DNA from: Sphingopyxis sp. 2PD
GTDB lineage: Bacteria > Pseudomonadota > Alphaproteobacteria > Sphingomonadales > Sphingomonadaceae
NCBI RefSeq assembly: GCF_005503695.1
Contig: NZ_SCMU01000001.1
Span: 1-64,000, forward strand
Length of the DNA stretch: 64,000 nt
Direction of reading: 5' to 3'
Shown here piece by piece: positions 35,931 through 45,160 of this stretch. How positions within the stretch are numbered: the stretch's first letter is position 1; each line of letters opens with the position of its first letter. The translations under genes were made by a program, and so were the position numbers. Below the pieces are notes generated by a model. That model saw only the letters and a program-made list of their open reading frames with translations. It ran no database searches and was not told where the DNA came from.

Positions 35931-37295
35931 TCATCCCTCGCGGAAGGACCGGTTGAAACTGTCGATCATCGGCTGGAACAGATATTGCAGCAGCGAGCTT
36001 GACCCGAGGTCGATATAGACTTCGGCCGGCATCCCAGACATCAGCTGAACGTCGGGATATTTCTTGAGCTGCGCCGCCGATATCTCGACGATCACCTTGT
36101 AATAGATTTGCTGTGCGTCCTTGTCGTAGATCGCATCGGGGCTGACTTCCTTGACCGTCCCGATCAGATTGGGGATCACGCGCGCCTTGTACGGCGTGAG
36201 CTTGATTTCCGCCTTCAGCCCTTTGTGAACCACGTCGATGTCGATCGGGCGAAGGCGCGCCGACACCACGATCTTTTCGGACGTCGGAACGATGTCGAGG
36301 ATCGGCTGCCCGGCGCCGATGACCCCGCCTGGCGTAATCAGCCGCAGATTGGCCACGCGCCCGGCGACGGGTGCGACCACCTGTTGGCGTGTGCGAATAT
36401 CGCTGCTGACCGTTAGCTTTTCGCGCGCTTCGGCGATCTGGAGCTGAACCTGACGCTGCTGGCCGGTCGCCTCGAGCACCATCTGACCGCGCAGCGAGAC
36501 CATCTGCGCGCGCGTCTCACCAATCGTATCGCGCAGCCGGTCGAGATTGTTGGTAAGCTTGCCGCGTTCGCCGTCGACCAGCGCCTTTTGCCGTTGCAGC
36601 GCGAGGAGTCGGGACTTGCGTTCCAACCCCTCATCGACGAGCATGTCGACGCCCATCTGTTCGTCGTCGAGCAGCTTCGCCTGATCGGTCAGCGCCGCGA
36701 TCTGCGCCCCCGAACTGCGAATATCGGCGTTCGACTGTCCGATCCGCTGCGACAAGATCTGCGCCTGTTCCGCCAAGCCGCGACGCCGCGAGGCGAATTC
36801 CGCATTGGACGCGGCGATGATTTCCTTCACCTCGGGATCGCCAGCCGCCGCCAGCAGTTCGGCGGGATAGCGAACCGTGGGCAGCCCCAACCGCTCGGCG
36901 GTGAGCCGTGCGTCCTGCGCGAGCAGACCGTAAAAGCTCGTCCGCAAGGCCGCGTCCGACGCCTCGCTTTGCGTCTCGTCGAACAGCACGAGCGGTTGGC
37001 CGGCGCGCACCTCCTGCCCTTCCTTGACCAGGAACTGGCGGACGATGCCGCCTTCCAGATGCTGGACCGTGCGGCGGCCACCGCCTTCGGCCTCCAGAAA
37101 CCCGCTGGCGATCGCCGCGCTATTCAGCGGCGCAGCCCAGCTCCAGACCGCGAAAGCGAGAACAAACAGACCGATTGACAGCAGCGCGAGCCGCATCGAG
37201 CCGTTCACCCGCGGTCCGGCGACATCATGATCGGGAGATGGCAGCGCGAGACGCACCGGATCGCCATCTTCGCCGAGGCGAAAAGGAATGTTCAT
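35931..37295 (-). CDS. Type I secretion membrane fusion protein (HlyD/PrtE family)
   Basis: A 454-residue periplasmic adaptor. Membrane helix at about 34-54 (RLALLSIGLFVLAFAVWSWA), lipoyl-like half motif VQHLEGGIVRQFLVKEGQEV at about 77-96, long coiled-coil hairpin (about 105-290), then a beta-barrel domain with VAPVAGRVANL and LMSGMPAEVYI near the end. This matches the PrtE-type adaptor that links the ABC exporter to a TolC-like channel. Its ATG overlaps the ABC gene stop (ATGA). Confidence 0.93.
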   Translation of the reverse strand: MNIPFRLGEDGDPVRLALPSPDHDVAGPRVNGSMRLALLSIGLFVLAFAVWSWAAPLNSAAIASGFLEAEGGGRRTVQHLEGGIVRQFLVKEGQEVRAGQPLVLFDETQSEASDAALRTSFYGLLAQDARLTAERLGLPTVRYPAELLAAAGDPEVKEIIAASNAEFASRRRGLAEQAQILSQRIGQSNADIRSSGAQIAALTDQAKLLDDEQMGVDMLVDEGLERKSRLLALQRQKALVDGERGKLTNNLDRLRDTIGETRAQMVSLRGQMVLEATGQQRQVQLQIAEAREKLTVSSDIRTRQQVVAPVAGRVANLRLITPGGVIGAGQPILDIVPTSEKIVVSARLRPIDIDVVHKGLKAEIKLTPYKARVIPNLIGTVKEVSPDAIYDKDAQQIYYKVIVEISAAQLKKYPDVQLMSGMPAEVYIDLGSSSLLQYLFQPMIDSFNRSFREG

Positions 37296-39088
37296 GCCTC
37301 CATTCCCCCTTGTTTGAACATCGCCGGATTGGCCTTGCCGGGCCCGCCCGGAGGCACTGCTTCGCCGGGGGGGATCGATCGCCGTTTACCAGCCATCTCC
37401 TCGACCACCGTCCGGGCATCGCCGAATTTCGCAACCTGCCCGTCCATCATCAGCAAGATCTTGTCGGCCAGTTCGAGCAGATTGGCGCGGTGCGACACGA
37501 TAATCGTCGTCATGTTGAGCGTTTTCAGCTTCTTGATCGTTGCGAGCAATGCGGCGTCGCCGCGCGCATCGAGGCTGGCATTTGGTTCGTCGAGCACGAT
37601 CAGCGGCGGTAGCCCGAACAGCGCGCGCGCCAGCCCGATGCGCTGGCGCTGACCGCCCGAAAGCTGATGCCCGCCGTCGGTCAGGACGCAGTCATAGCCG
37701 CCATTGAGGTGCAGGATCATTTCATGGCAGTCGGCCAGCTTCGCCGCCGCGATCACGTCGGCGTCGCGGGCATCGGGACGAAAGCGTCCGATATTCTCGC
37801 GGATCGATCCAGGCAGCAGTTCGACGTCCTGCGGCAGATAGCCGACATTTGGACCAAAATCGCTGCGCATCCAGTCGAACGTGTCGGCGCCATCCAGCCG
37901 CACATGCCCCGACAAAGGCTTCAGGACGCCGACCAGAAGCCGTGACAAGGTCGTCTTCCCAGACGCCGACGGCCCGACGATCGCCAGCGACGTCCCCGGC
38001 GCGATCGCGAAACTGACGTTCTTCAGAATCGCCCCCTTCATGCCGGGCGCCGCATAGGTCAGATTCTCGACCGCCATTGCTCCGGACGGTTTGGGCAGCG
38101 CCATCTGCGAGGGACGCGGCGTCGGCAGGTCACAGAATCGCGACAGCCGCTGCAGGCTCTCGCGCGCCAGCACAAATTGTTTCCAATAGCTCATCGCCGC
38201 TTCGATCGGCGCGAGCAGGCGGGCGATCAGGATCGATCCGGCGATCATCGCGCCGCCGGTCAGTTGCTGGTCGAGCACCAGCAGCGCCCCTATGCCGAGC
38301 ACGGCAACCTGTACGAGATTGCGGACGAATTTCATCCACGCCAGGATCTTGCTCGATTGAAACTGCGTCCCGTCGACCGCTTCGGTTTCGGCAATGTAGC
38401 GCTCGCGCCAATGCGCGATGGTGTCCTTGCCCATCCCCATCGCGTCGATGACTTCGCTGTTGCGTACCAGCGATTCGGCATATTGCATGTTCGCGGTGGC
38501 AAGCGCCTGGGTGTCGCGGATCGCCGTGCGCGTGATCCGTTCATTGTACCAGGTCAGGCCGAACAGCATCGCGGCACCGACGGCCGACAGCAGCCCAAAG
38601 ACCGGGTGCAGCAAGAAAACGACGAGCAGGTAAAGCGGCACCCACAGCATATCGACGACACTGAACACCGTGGGGGTCGAGATGAAATTCTTGACCTGCG
38701 TCAGTTCGCGGAGCGCTTCGAGCCGCACGTTCGGCGCGATCAGCCGTTGCTCGAGCGAACGCAGCAGCAAGGTCGGTCCCAATTGCTGCGCCAGCCAGGT
38801 CCCGACCCGGTTGGCCACCTGCTGCCGGATGCCGTCGAGCATCGAGCCCAATGCCACGACCAGCGTGATCGCGAGCGCGAGGAAGAACAGCGTATCCTTG
38901 CTCTGGCTGGTCAGGACGCGATCAAAGACCTGCATCATGTAAAGCGACATGGCGAGCGCCGCCATGTTGGTGATCGCCGAGAACAGGATGAGCCGGACCG
39001 CAATCGGCTTTTGCGGGATCAGGAGCTTTTTGAGCAGATTGTCCGGATTGTCGGACGCCCGCCCCGCGGCGAGAGGATTCCAGGACAT
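37292..39088 (-). CDS. Type I secretion ABC transporter (PrtD family)
   Basis: A 598-residue fused membrane/ATPase exporter. The transmembrane domain spans about 25-310, and the nucleotide-binding domain about 335-570. The latter has Walker A GPSASGKTT, Q-loop VGYLPQDVELLPGSIRENI, signature LSGGQRQRIG, Walker B LIVLDEPNASLD and H-loop IIVSHR. There is no N-terminal C39 or C39-like domain, as in PrtD exporters of RTX proteins. It starts three bases after the LuxR-type gene. The likely cargo is the RTX protein at 42509-44698. Confidence 0.94.
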   Translation of the reverse strand: MSWNPLAAGRASDNPDNLLKKLLIPQKPIAVRLILFSAITNMAALAMSLYMMQVFDRVLTSQSKDTLFFLALAITLVVALGSMLDGIRQQVANRVGTWLAQQLGPTLLLRSLEQRLIAPNVRLEALRELTQVKNFISTPTVFSVVDMLWVPLYLLVVFLLHPVFGLLSAVGAAMLFGLTWYNERITRTAIRDTQALATANMQYAESLVRNSEVIDAMGMGKDTIAHWRERYIAETEAVDGTQFQSSKILAWMKFVRNLVQVAVLGIGALLVLDQQLTGGAMIAGSILIARLLAPIEAAMSYWKQFVLARESLQRLSRFCDLPTPRPSQMALPKPSGAMAVENLTYAAPGMKGAILKNVSFAIAPGTSLAIVGPSASGKTTLSRLLVGVLKPLSGHVRLDGADTFDWMRSDFGPNVGYLPQDVELLPGSIRENIGRFRPDARDADVIAAAKLADCHEMILHLNGGYDCVLTDGGHQLSGGQRQRIGLARALFGLPPLIVLDEPNASLDARGDAALLATIKKLKTLNMTTIIVSHRANLLELADKILLMMDGQVAKFGDARTVVEEMAGKRRSIPPGEAVPPGGPGKANPAMFKQGGMEA

Positions 39089-39090
39089 GT

Positions 39091-40290
39091 TTATCGTCCC
39101 AGTTGCGCAGAGCTATCCGCAGCGTTGAGCGGCAGCACCAATCCCGAGATCAATCCGGCCAGTTCCATCTGGCGGTGAACCCCCAGCTTCGCGCGGACGC
39201 GCTTCAAATAGGTGCGCGCGGTTTCCTCTGACAGGCCGCACCCTTCGGCCGCGTTGCACAGGCTGCTCGATTTCAGGAAATGCCCCAGAAACCGCTGCTC
39301 GGACGGGAGCAAGCCGAGCGCTTCGAGCAGCGAGGTCGGTGCATCGACCTTGCCCGGCCCCATGATGATGACCATGGCGCAGCGCGTCATGCTGTCCCCG
39401 GTGCGCGATTTGGCCGAGATGACATAGGCGAGGCGCCATTCGCCATCGCGGCAATCGAGCCGGAAAACATCTTCTACCGGCGCATCGGGCGCCGCGGTGG
39501 CGGCGCGGCGGATGCTCTCGCGCAGCTGCTTGGCCTGTGCCGGATCGGCGGCGACGATCGCGCCGTCCGCGGCGCGGATCAGCCATTTTCTTTGTTCAAC
39601 CAGTCCGGTCGCGGCACTGTTCAGGAACAAGGGCTGCGCGTCGGCCGACAACAGCGCCATCGCCATCGATACCCGGTCGAACATTCCCTCCAGCATGGCG
39701 GAACGCTGCGACTGCTGCGCCAGCTGCGCCACGCCGGTCGCCGATTCGGCGAGCAGCGGCGCGATCAGTTGCAGCGATGCGGCATCGCGATCGCCGAAAT
39801 GTTCCCCGCCGCCCTCGCGAAAGAACAGCGCGCGAATGACTTTGCCCTCGCGCTTCATCTGGATCGCGATGCCATTGTGGAGCGGACTGTCGGCGTCGGC
39901 ATCGACGGGGCCGTTCGTCGCACCGAAGAGGGCGCCCGAGAATTGGAAATGATGCACCGGCTGCTCACCGATCCGCACCCAGACGTCTTCCACCATCGCC
40001 AGCAGGCGCCGGGTGGCGGCGGCGTTGCCGCGCACCTGATCAAAGCCGATCAAAAACGCGTGGCGTTGATGCCCGACGCCCGGCAAGGTGACGGTCAAAA
40101 TCGCCGATGCGACATCAAATTGTGCCAGATAATCGTGCCAAAGCCGCCGGGTGTTCGCGGCGACATCGACCGACAGCGGATGGTCCGCCATGACGTCATG
40201 GTTTTCGCTTTCCGACACCCCCTCGAACAAATGGGCATCGTCGCGGATTGATTCTGCATACTGCGTCGAAAATTCCATTGTCGCAGACAT
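39091..40290 (-). CDS. LuxR-type helix-turn-helix regulator heading the secretion operon
   Basis: A 399-residue protein. The first roughly 320 residues form an uncharacterised sensor-like region with PAS-like character around 210-310. A LuxR-type helix-turn-helix lies at about 325-385 (LPSEQRFLGHFLKSSSLCNAA, SEETARTYLKRVRAKLGV). It has no receiver domain, so the signal is probably a ligand or protein contact. ATG 40290 has a GGGGGCC ribosome site. It is the first gene of the regulator-ABC-fusion protein-barrel operon and is divergent from the TolC-like gene. Confidence 0.82.
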   Translation of the reverse strand: MSATMEFSTQYAESIRDDAHLFEGVSESENHDVMADHPLSVDVAANTRRLWHDYLAQFDVASAILTVTLPGVGHQRHAFLIGFDQVRGNAAATRRLLAMVEDVWVRIGEQPVHHFQFSGALFGATNGPVDADADSPLHNGIAIQMKREGKVIRALFFREGGGEHFGDRDAASLQLIAPLLAESATGVAQLAQQSQRSAMLEGMFDRVSMAMALLSADAQPLFLNSAATGLVEQRKWLIRAADGAIVAADPAQAKQLRESIRRAATAAPDAPVEDVFRLDCRDGEWRLAYVISAKSRTGDSMTRCAMVIIMGPGKVDAPTSLLEALGLLPSEQRFLGHFLKSSSLCNAAEGCGLSEETARTYLKRVRAKLGVHRQMELAGLISGLVLPLNAADSSAQLGR

Positions 40291-40655
40291 TATGGCCCCC
40301 AAAAAACATCGTCCCCGAAGCAAGGCTCAACCTCGCAACGGGCGTTTCACGCGCGACCATGATGTCTGACGCAATGCTCTGGTTACGGGCCAGAATGCAC
40401 GCGCCCACCGGGATTGCCTGAAGCCTTTTTTTCCCGGCGTTGGCTGTCGATTGATGCGAATCTCTCGATAGCGTCGCCTGCCATGACGGATGCTGGCGAC
40501 GAGCTTTGTCTATTTCGATTCGGCGGATTGAGTCTATTACCCCCTCGGACATATCCGTTAGAGTAGTTTCCCGTTCCGCCACCGCACATTACTCTTTGGT
40601 AACTACACAAAAGAGGGGTCGGCACTCGAATCTGTGATGATTCAGGAGGGGTGAC
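40291..40655. other. Divergent intergenic region between the secretion operon and tolC-like gene
   Basis: These 365 bases separate two divergent units and must hold both promoters. I see no further gene. A T-run (CCTTTTTTTCCC) lies near 40422-40433, and a purine-rich GGAGGGG ribosome site precedes the tolC-like GTG. No copy of the 33511/44840 block is present here. Confidence 0.4.
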
Positions 40656-42227
40656 GTGCGGAAATCATGGACTTTTTGGGCGAGCGCCCTTGGCGCGCCG
40701 GCCGCCGTCGCGGCGTTCGCGATTGCCGCGACTCCGCTGCTGGCGCAATCGGCGTCGCCCGCCGCCGCGCCGGCGAGCACGATGGCCGCGCTCGCGCGTC
40801 AGATCGTCATCTCCAACCCCGAAATCGCGGCGCAGCGCCATCAGGTCCGGGTGGCTGCGGCGCGACTCCAGGCGGCAGAGGCAGGCTATCTGCCAACCAT
40901 CGAAGCGAACGGTACGGTCCAACGGCGCGAGATCGACATCAAGAACGGGAGCAGCACGAACGACGCGCGATATACCGCCGGACAGGCGGGGATCGAGGCA
41001 CGGCTCCGCTTCTACGACGGCGACCGCACGTATAACGGCGTCAAAATCGCCAAGGCCGAACTGGAAGCGACGAGCGCGGGGCTGGATGCGATCACGTCAG
41101 ACATCCTGCTGGAGCTGCTGACCAGCGCCGCGGACGTCCAGCTCAATCGCAAGATCCTGCAATTCACCGAAGCACAGACCGAAGCGATCGGGGAGCAGCT
41201 ACGCGCGACGTCGCGTCGGCTGGAATTTGGCGAAGCCACCCGCACCGATGAGGAACTCGCGCGCGCGCGGCTCGCGACCTCGCAAGCCGGGGTGCTTGCC
41301 GCAACCGAAGAATTGGGCGTGAACGGACATCGGTTTCGCAATGTCAGCGGCCAGTCGGGAACGATGGTTCCGCCGCTGCCGCCGCTCGCGCCGGTTCCTT
41401 CGTCACTTGCCGCTGCTCAAAAGATTGCGCAGGACGCCGCGCCGCGGCTCCGCGCGGCGCGGCTGAATGCCCAGGCGGGCAAGTCGGCGGTGCATTTTGC
41501 GACCGGCGCCTTGCTGCCCCAGCTCGATGCCGTGACCGGCTATGATTATCTGACCGGCGGCGCGACGAACACTTTCACAGGCAAATATCCCGACGATCGT
41601 TCTTCGCTCTATTATGGGCTCGAACTGCGCGTGCCGATCTTCCTCCCGCGCGACCATGCCGAGGTGCGCCGCGCCCGTGCAGTCCGCGATCAACGCCTCT
41701 CGCAAACCGATATGGCAGTGCGAACGGTAGCCGAGGAGGTGGCGAGCGCCTGGACCCGCTGGCAATCGGCAAAGAGCACGATCGCGGCGGCTGAAACGGC
41801 AGTGGCCGCTACGCAGGAAGCGGCAGAGGGCATCAAGAAGGAAGCGGTCGGCGGCAATCGCACCCTGACCGACGTGCTCAACGCGCAGAATGAACTTTTG
41901 AACGCCCGCGTGACCCTCGAGCGCGCGCATCGCAACGAATTCGTCGCCCGCGCAAGCTTGCTCGCGGCGACCGGTCAGCTCAACGCCCAGGCGATTCTCG
42001 ATGGCCGCTGCTGCGGCGCCGACACGAGCGAGCGCCCGACGATGTCCGCGCTCGGCCGACCTCGCATGACCGAGGTTGGCAAGGCGGTTGTCGATCCCGC
42101 AACGGCGCCTCGCCCGCAAATGTCATCGCTGGGCCAGACGGCCGATCGCACCCCCGCCGACGCGGCTGCGCCCGCAGGCAGTTCGGGGCGTCCCGCCAGC
42201 TCTGCGCTCGGCCGCAAACTTAACTAG
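40656..42227 (+). CDS. TolC-family outer-membrane channel with repetitive C-terminal tail
   Basis: A 523-residue protein starting with GTG (ribosome site AGGAGGGG). Signal peptide about 1-31, then two TolC repeats (about 40-250 and 255-450) with typical helical and strand segments (AQQ-type repeats, TDVLNAQNELLNA near 405). The tail from about 455 is unusual: three similar units RPTMSALGR, RPQMSSLGQ and RPASSALGR separated by Ala/Pro-rich linkers, plus a Cys pair. It is the probable outer channel for the divergent ABC/fusion-protein pair and sits just upstream of the RTX gene. Confidence 0.9.
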   Translation: MRKSWTFWASALGAPAAVAAFAIAATPLLAQSASPAAAPASTMAALARQIVISNPEIAAQRHQVRVAAARLQAAEAGYLPTIEANGTVQRREIDIKNGSSTNDARYTAGQAGIEARLRFYDGDRTYNGVKIAKAELEATSAGLDAITSDILLELLTSAADVQLNRKILQFTEAQTEAIGEQLRATSRRLEFGEATRTDEELARARLATSQAGVLAATEELGVNGHRFRNVSGQSGTMVPPLPPLAPVPSSLAAAQKIAQDAAPRLRAARLNAQAGKSAVHFATGALLPQLDAVTGYDYLTGGATNTFTGKYPDDRSSLYYGLELRVPIFLPRDHAEVRRARAVRDQRLSQTDMAVRTVAEEVASAWTRWQSAKSTIAAAETAVAATQEAAEGIKKEAVGGNRTLTDVLNAQNELLNARVTLERAHRNEFVARASLLAATGQLNAQAILDGRCCGADTSERPTMSALGRPRMTEVGKAVVDPATAPRPQMSSLGQTADRTPADAAAPAGSSGRPASSALGRKLN

Positions 42228-42363
42228 CAAGCAAGTTTTCTTTCTGGACTGTTCTGTTTCGGCCATCGCCGAAACGTCGGAAATCCGCGCATTTTCGAAA
42301 GCTGGATGCTTCTATGCGCCGTCGACCTGCCCCAAAATGAACCACTTCATAAAATTATCCGCC

Positions 42364-42382
42364 ATGTCCCCAAGCAGGAATG
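42364..42382 (+). promoter_or_regulatory. Related promoter-like motif, copy C (upstream of RTX gene)
   Basis: ATGTCCCCAAGCAGGAATG matches the core of copies A and B in 15 of 19 positions (vs B) and points toward the RTX gene, as A and B point toward their downstream genes. It lies 126 bases before the RTX ATG. The flanking sequence does not match the longer A/B block, so this copy is weaker. Confidence 0.4.
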
Positions 42383-42508
42383 TCCGGTCCCCCTGCCCCG
42401 CCATATCCCATTGTCATGGCCTCGAGTTTTCGGGGTCATTGGGGGGATGAGCAAGCCGAGTCGGCGACCACGCATCCCTTGCGACCCATGAAAGAAGAGG
42501 ATAGCGAA

Positions 42509-44698
42509 ATGCCTACAGTAGGACCTTCTAGCGCACCGAATAGCGCAAAGCTGCCCACCTCGCGCGGGCAAGTACTGGGAACCAATGCGGTCGATTTCAT
42601 CGATCTGAACGCGATCACCTCGACTGCTGCGCTGCCGTACAACGCACGCGGTAACGGCGGGGCGGACACCGTCTATGGCAACAACTTCGACAACGATCTT
42701 TATGGCGATGCAGGCGACGACAATGTCATCGGCCGCAGCGGCAACGATCGCGTCGATGGCGGCACCGGCAACGACACGCTGATCGGTGACCAGGCGTCGT
42801 TCGTCGTCGTCGGCCCCGGCAACGTCGTCTATACCGGCGATGACAATGGCGGCGCGGACGGCAACGACACGCTGCTCGGCGGTGCCGGCAACGACACGGC
42901 CTGGGGCGGCGGAGGAAACGACTTCATCCGCGGCGACGCCGGCAACGACACGCTCAACGGCCAATCGGGCGATGACCGTATCGAAGGTAGTGCTGGCGAT
43001 GACGTCATCGACGGCGGCTCGGGCAACGACAATCTGTTCGGTGGCACGGAAACCGACGTAATCGTCGGCGGCACTGGCGACGACTATATCGAAGGTGGCA
43101 CCAACTCCAACGGCATCGACAACATCAACGGCGGCGACGGCAATGATGTCATCTTTGGCGACAATGGCGTGGGCCGCAAGGCTGACGGCGATTTTGCTTA
43201 TAACCAGAGCAATTATAATCGCGGCAATGGCCATGCCGACAGCATCTTTGCCGGAGCGGGCGACGACCAGGTCTTTGGCCAGGGCGGAAACGACTTCATC
43301 GACGGCTGGGAAGGCGACGACCTTCTGTGGGGTGACGACGGCGACGACGTCATTCTGGGCTGGACCGGCAGCGACGCACTTGACGGCGGCGAAGGTAACG
43401 ACACCCTCGTTGGCGAACAAGGTGACGACGAACTGAGCGGCGACGCTGGCAACGACATCATTCGCGGCGGTGCCGGCTTTGACTTTGTTCAGGGCGGTGC
43501 CGACGACGATGACATCGCTGGCGGCGACGACGACGATACGCTGAACGGCAATGACGGCGACGATCTGGTCCACGGCGACGCGGGCAATGATCTGATCTGG
43601 GGCCAGAGCGGCGATGACGAGCTGTATGGCGACGACGGCGACGACGTGATCCGCGGCAACGGGGATCCCTTCTTCGATCCGCTCGACCCGACGAACACCG
43701 ATGCCGACTTCATCTCGGGCGGCAACGGCAACGACACCATCAACGGTGACGAAGGCAACGACGTTCTCCAAGGCAATGACGGCGATGACCTGATTGCTGG
43801 CGACGCTGGCAATGACAACATTGATGGCGGCGATGGCGACGACAATCTGTCGGGCAATGACGGAGCAGACGTCGTCGCGGGCGGCGCCGGCGATGACGTC
43901 ATTCAGGGCAACAACGGCGCCGACAATCTGTCGGGCAACGACGGTGATGACCTGATCTATGGTGGCGCCGGCAACGATGTCGTCAATGGCAATGACGGCG
44001 ATGACCAGCTTGCTGGTGACGCCGGCAACGACAACATGTCGGGCGGCGCCGGTGACGACATCATGTATGGTGACACGCTGTACGAAAACCTGGGCAACCC
44101 GGGCGGCGGCAACGACACCATGTCGGGTGGCGACGGCAACGACTATATGTCGGGCGGCTTCGGCAACGACGTGATGAACGGCGATGACGGCGACGACAGC
44201 ATCCGGGGCGACACCGGCAATGACACCATCAACGGTGGCCTTGGCGATGACAATCTGGAAGGTGAACAAGGCAACGACACCATCACTGGTGGCGAAGGCG
44301 ACGACCATATGTCGGGCGGCGCGGGCAAGGATCTGTTCCTGTTCGACTCGACCGACGCTTCGCCGGGCTTTGGCAATGATGTCATCGGTGCGCCGTTCAG
44401 CCTGGGATCGGGCCGCGACTTCAACCTCGCGAACCGCGACACCTTGGTGTTCGATGTCGATGCCGGATTTGACCCTGCCAATGATGCTTTCGTCATCACC
44501 GGCGACTGGGACGGTCAAGGCGACGCGCTCGACGTGTATGTCTTCACCGCAGCCGGTTCGGTGCTGATCGAAGATTTCTGGGAAGGCGCTTCGGCTCCGA
44601 TCGCGGCGCTCGCTGCACTCGGTGCCTATGACTCGGTTGCCGCGCTCAACGCGTACAGCCAGGGTAACGCGTCCTACGACATGATCACGTTCGTCTGA
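42509..44698 (+). CDS. RTX repeat protein, predicted type I secretion substrate
   Basis: A 729-residue protein without a signal peptide or cysteine. Residues about 50-615 are almost continuous Ca2+-binding RTX nonapeptides (GGAGNDTL, GDDGDDVI and variants), with only short breaks. The last roughly 115 residues lack repeats and end DMITFV, a typical uncleaved type I secretion signal. No enzymatic domain is seen. It would fold outside the cell on Ca2+ binding; a surface-layer or matrix role is possible, by analogy with exported RTX S-layer proteins. ATG 42509 has an AAGAGG ribosome site; ATG 42488 is an alternative. A strong terminator follows. Confidence 0.92.
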   Translation: MPTVGPSSAPNSAKLPTSRGQVLGTNAVDFIDLNAITSTAALPYNARGNGGADTVYGNNFDNDLYGDAGDDNVIGRSGNDRVDGGTGNDTLIGDQASFVVVGPGNVVYTGDDNGGADGNDTLLGGAGNDTAWGGGGNDFIRGDAGNDTLNGQSGDDRIEGSAGDDVIDGGSGNDNLFGGTETDVIVGGTGDDYIEGGTNSNGIDNINGGDGNDVIFGDNGVGRKADGDFAYNQSNYNRGNGHADSIFAGAGDDQVFGQGGNDFIDGWEGDDLLWGDDGDDVILGWTGSDALDGGEGNDTLVGEQGDDELSGDAGNDIIRGGAGFDFVQGGADDDDIAGGDDDDTLNGNDGDDLVHGDAGNDLIWGQSGDDELYGDDGDDVIRGNGDPFFDPLDPTNTDADFISGGNGNDTINGDEGNDVLQGNDGDDLIAGDAGNDNIDGGDGDDNLSGNDGADVVAGGAGDDVIQGNNGADNLSGNDGDDLIYGGAGNDVVNGNDGDDQLAGDAGNDNMSGGAGDDIMYGDTLYENLGNPGGGNDTMSGGDGNDYMSGGFGNDVMNGDDGDDSIRGDTGNDTINGGLGDDNLEGEQGNDTITGGEGDDHMSGGAGKDLFLFDSTDASPGFGNDVIGAPFSLGSGRDFNLANRDTLVFDVDAGFDPANDAFVITGDWDGQGDALDVYVFTAAGSVLIEDFWEGASAPIAALAALGAYDSVAALNAYSQGNASYDMITFV

Positions 44699-44747
44699 GG
44701 ACAAGGCTTCGTACGGGGAGCCACTCCTCGACGGACCTCTGCTAACT

Positions 44748-44778
44748 GGAGGGCAGGCCGCGGCCTGCCCTCCTTTTT
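44748..44778 (+). terminator. Strong rho-independent terminator after the RTX gene
   Basis: A perfect 13-base inverted repeat (GGAGGGCAGGCCG / CGGCCTGCCCTCC) is followed by TTTTT. It lies 50 bases after the RTX stop, consistent with a highly expressed single-gene transcript. Confidence 0.92.
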
Positions 44779-44839
44779 ATGTTCCGGAGCCAGGATATTT
44801 TGCCGGCGCTGCAACCAAATAGCAGCTCGCCGGTGGCCA

Positions 44840-44896
44840 ATTTTTGAAATGTCCCCATCAGGGAATGGCAGGAAACCGCGCTTTCCGCCAATTTTG
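44840..44896 (+). promoter_or_regulatory. Conserved promoter-like block, copy B (upstream of M23 gene)
   Basis: ATTTTT, ATGTCCCCATCAGGGAATG (44849-44867), AAACCGCGCTTTC and TTTTGA align with copy A at 33511-33567 over 57 bases, oriented toward the M23 gene that starts at 45161. It begins 62 bases after the RTX terminator, in the 462-base gap 44699-45160, which holds no supported gene otherwise. A small hairpin GCCAGC-TCCC-GCTGGC occurs near 45041-45056. Confidence 0.6.
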
Positions 44897-45160
44897 ACAC
44901 AAGGATGACGGGCAAGAATCATCCGGACGATGCCTGCTTTAGCCAAGCAGGTCTGCAGAGATTGGGTGTAGTAAAAGTAAGAATCCTGCCGACGACCCGG
45001 GGGCAATATCGCCCCACGACAATTGGCAGATTTTATCGTTCGGCCAGCTCCCGCTGGCTAGCCGTGTCCGCCGCCACGCCCCCTGGCGGCGGCCGGCGTC
45101 GAAATTCCATCGATCGTCACTTTTGCGCCGCGAACGCCTGTCCGCAACAAGAGCCCGACC

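Noticed and set aside
42650..44330. Regular DNA repeats resembling a repeat array
   Set aside because: These are in-frame RTX nonapeptide codons of variable sequence, with no constant direct repeat and spacer pattern, so not CRISPR.
42347..44704. Minus-strand open frame opposite the RTX gene with repeated Val/Ala-rich units
   Set aside because: The apparent repeats are the complement of the RTX nonapeptide codons; not a separate protein.
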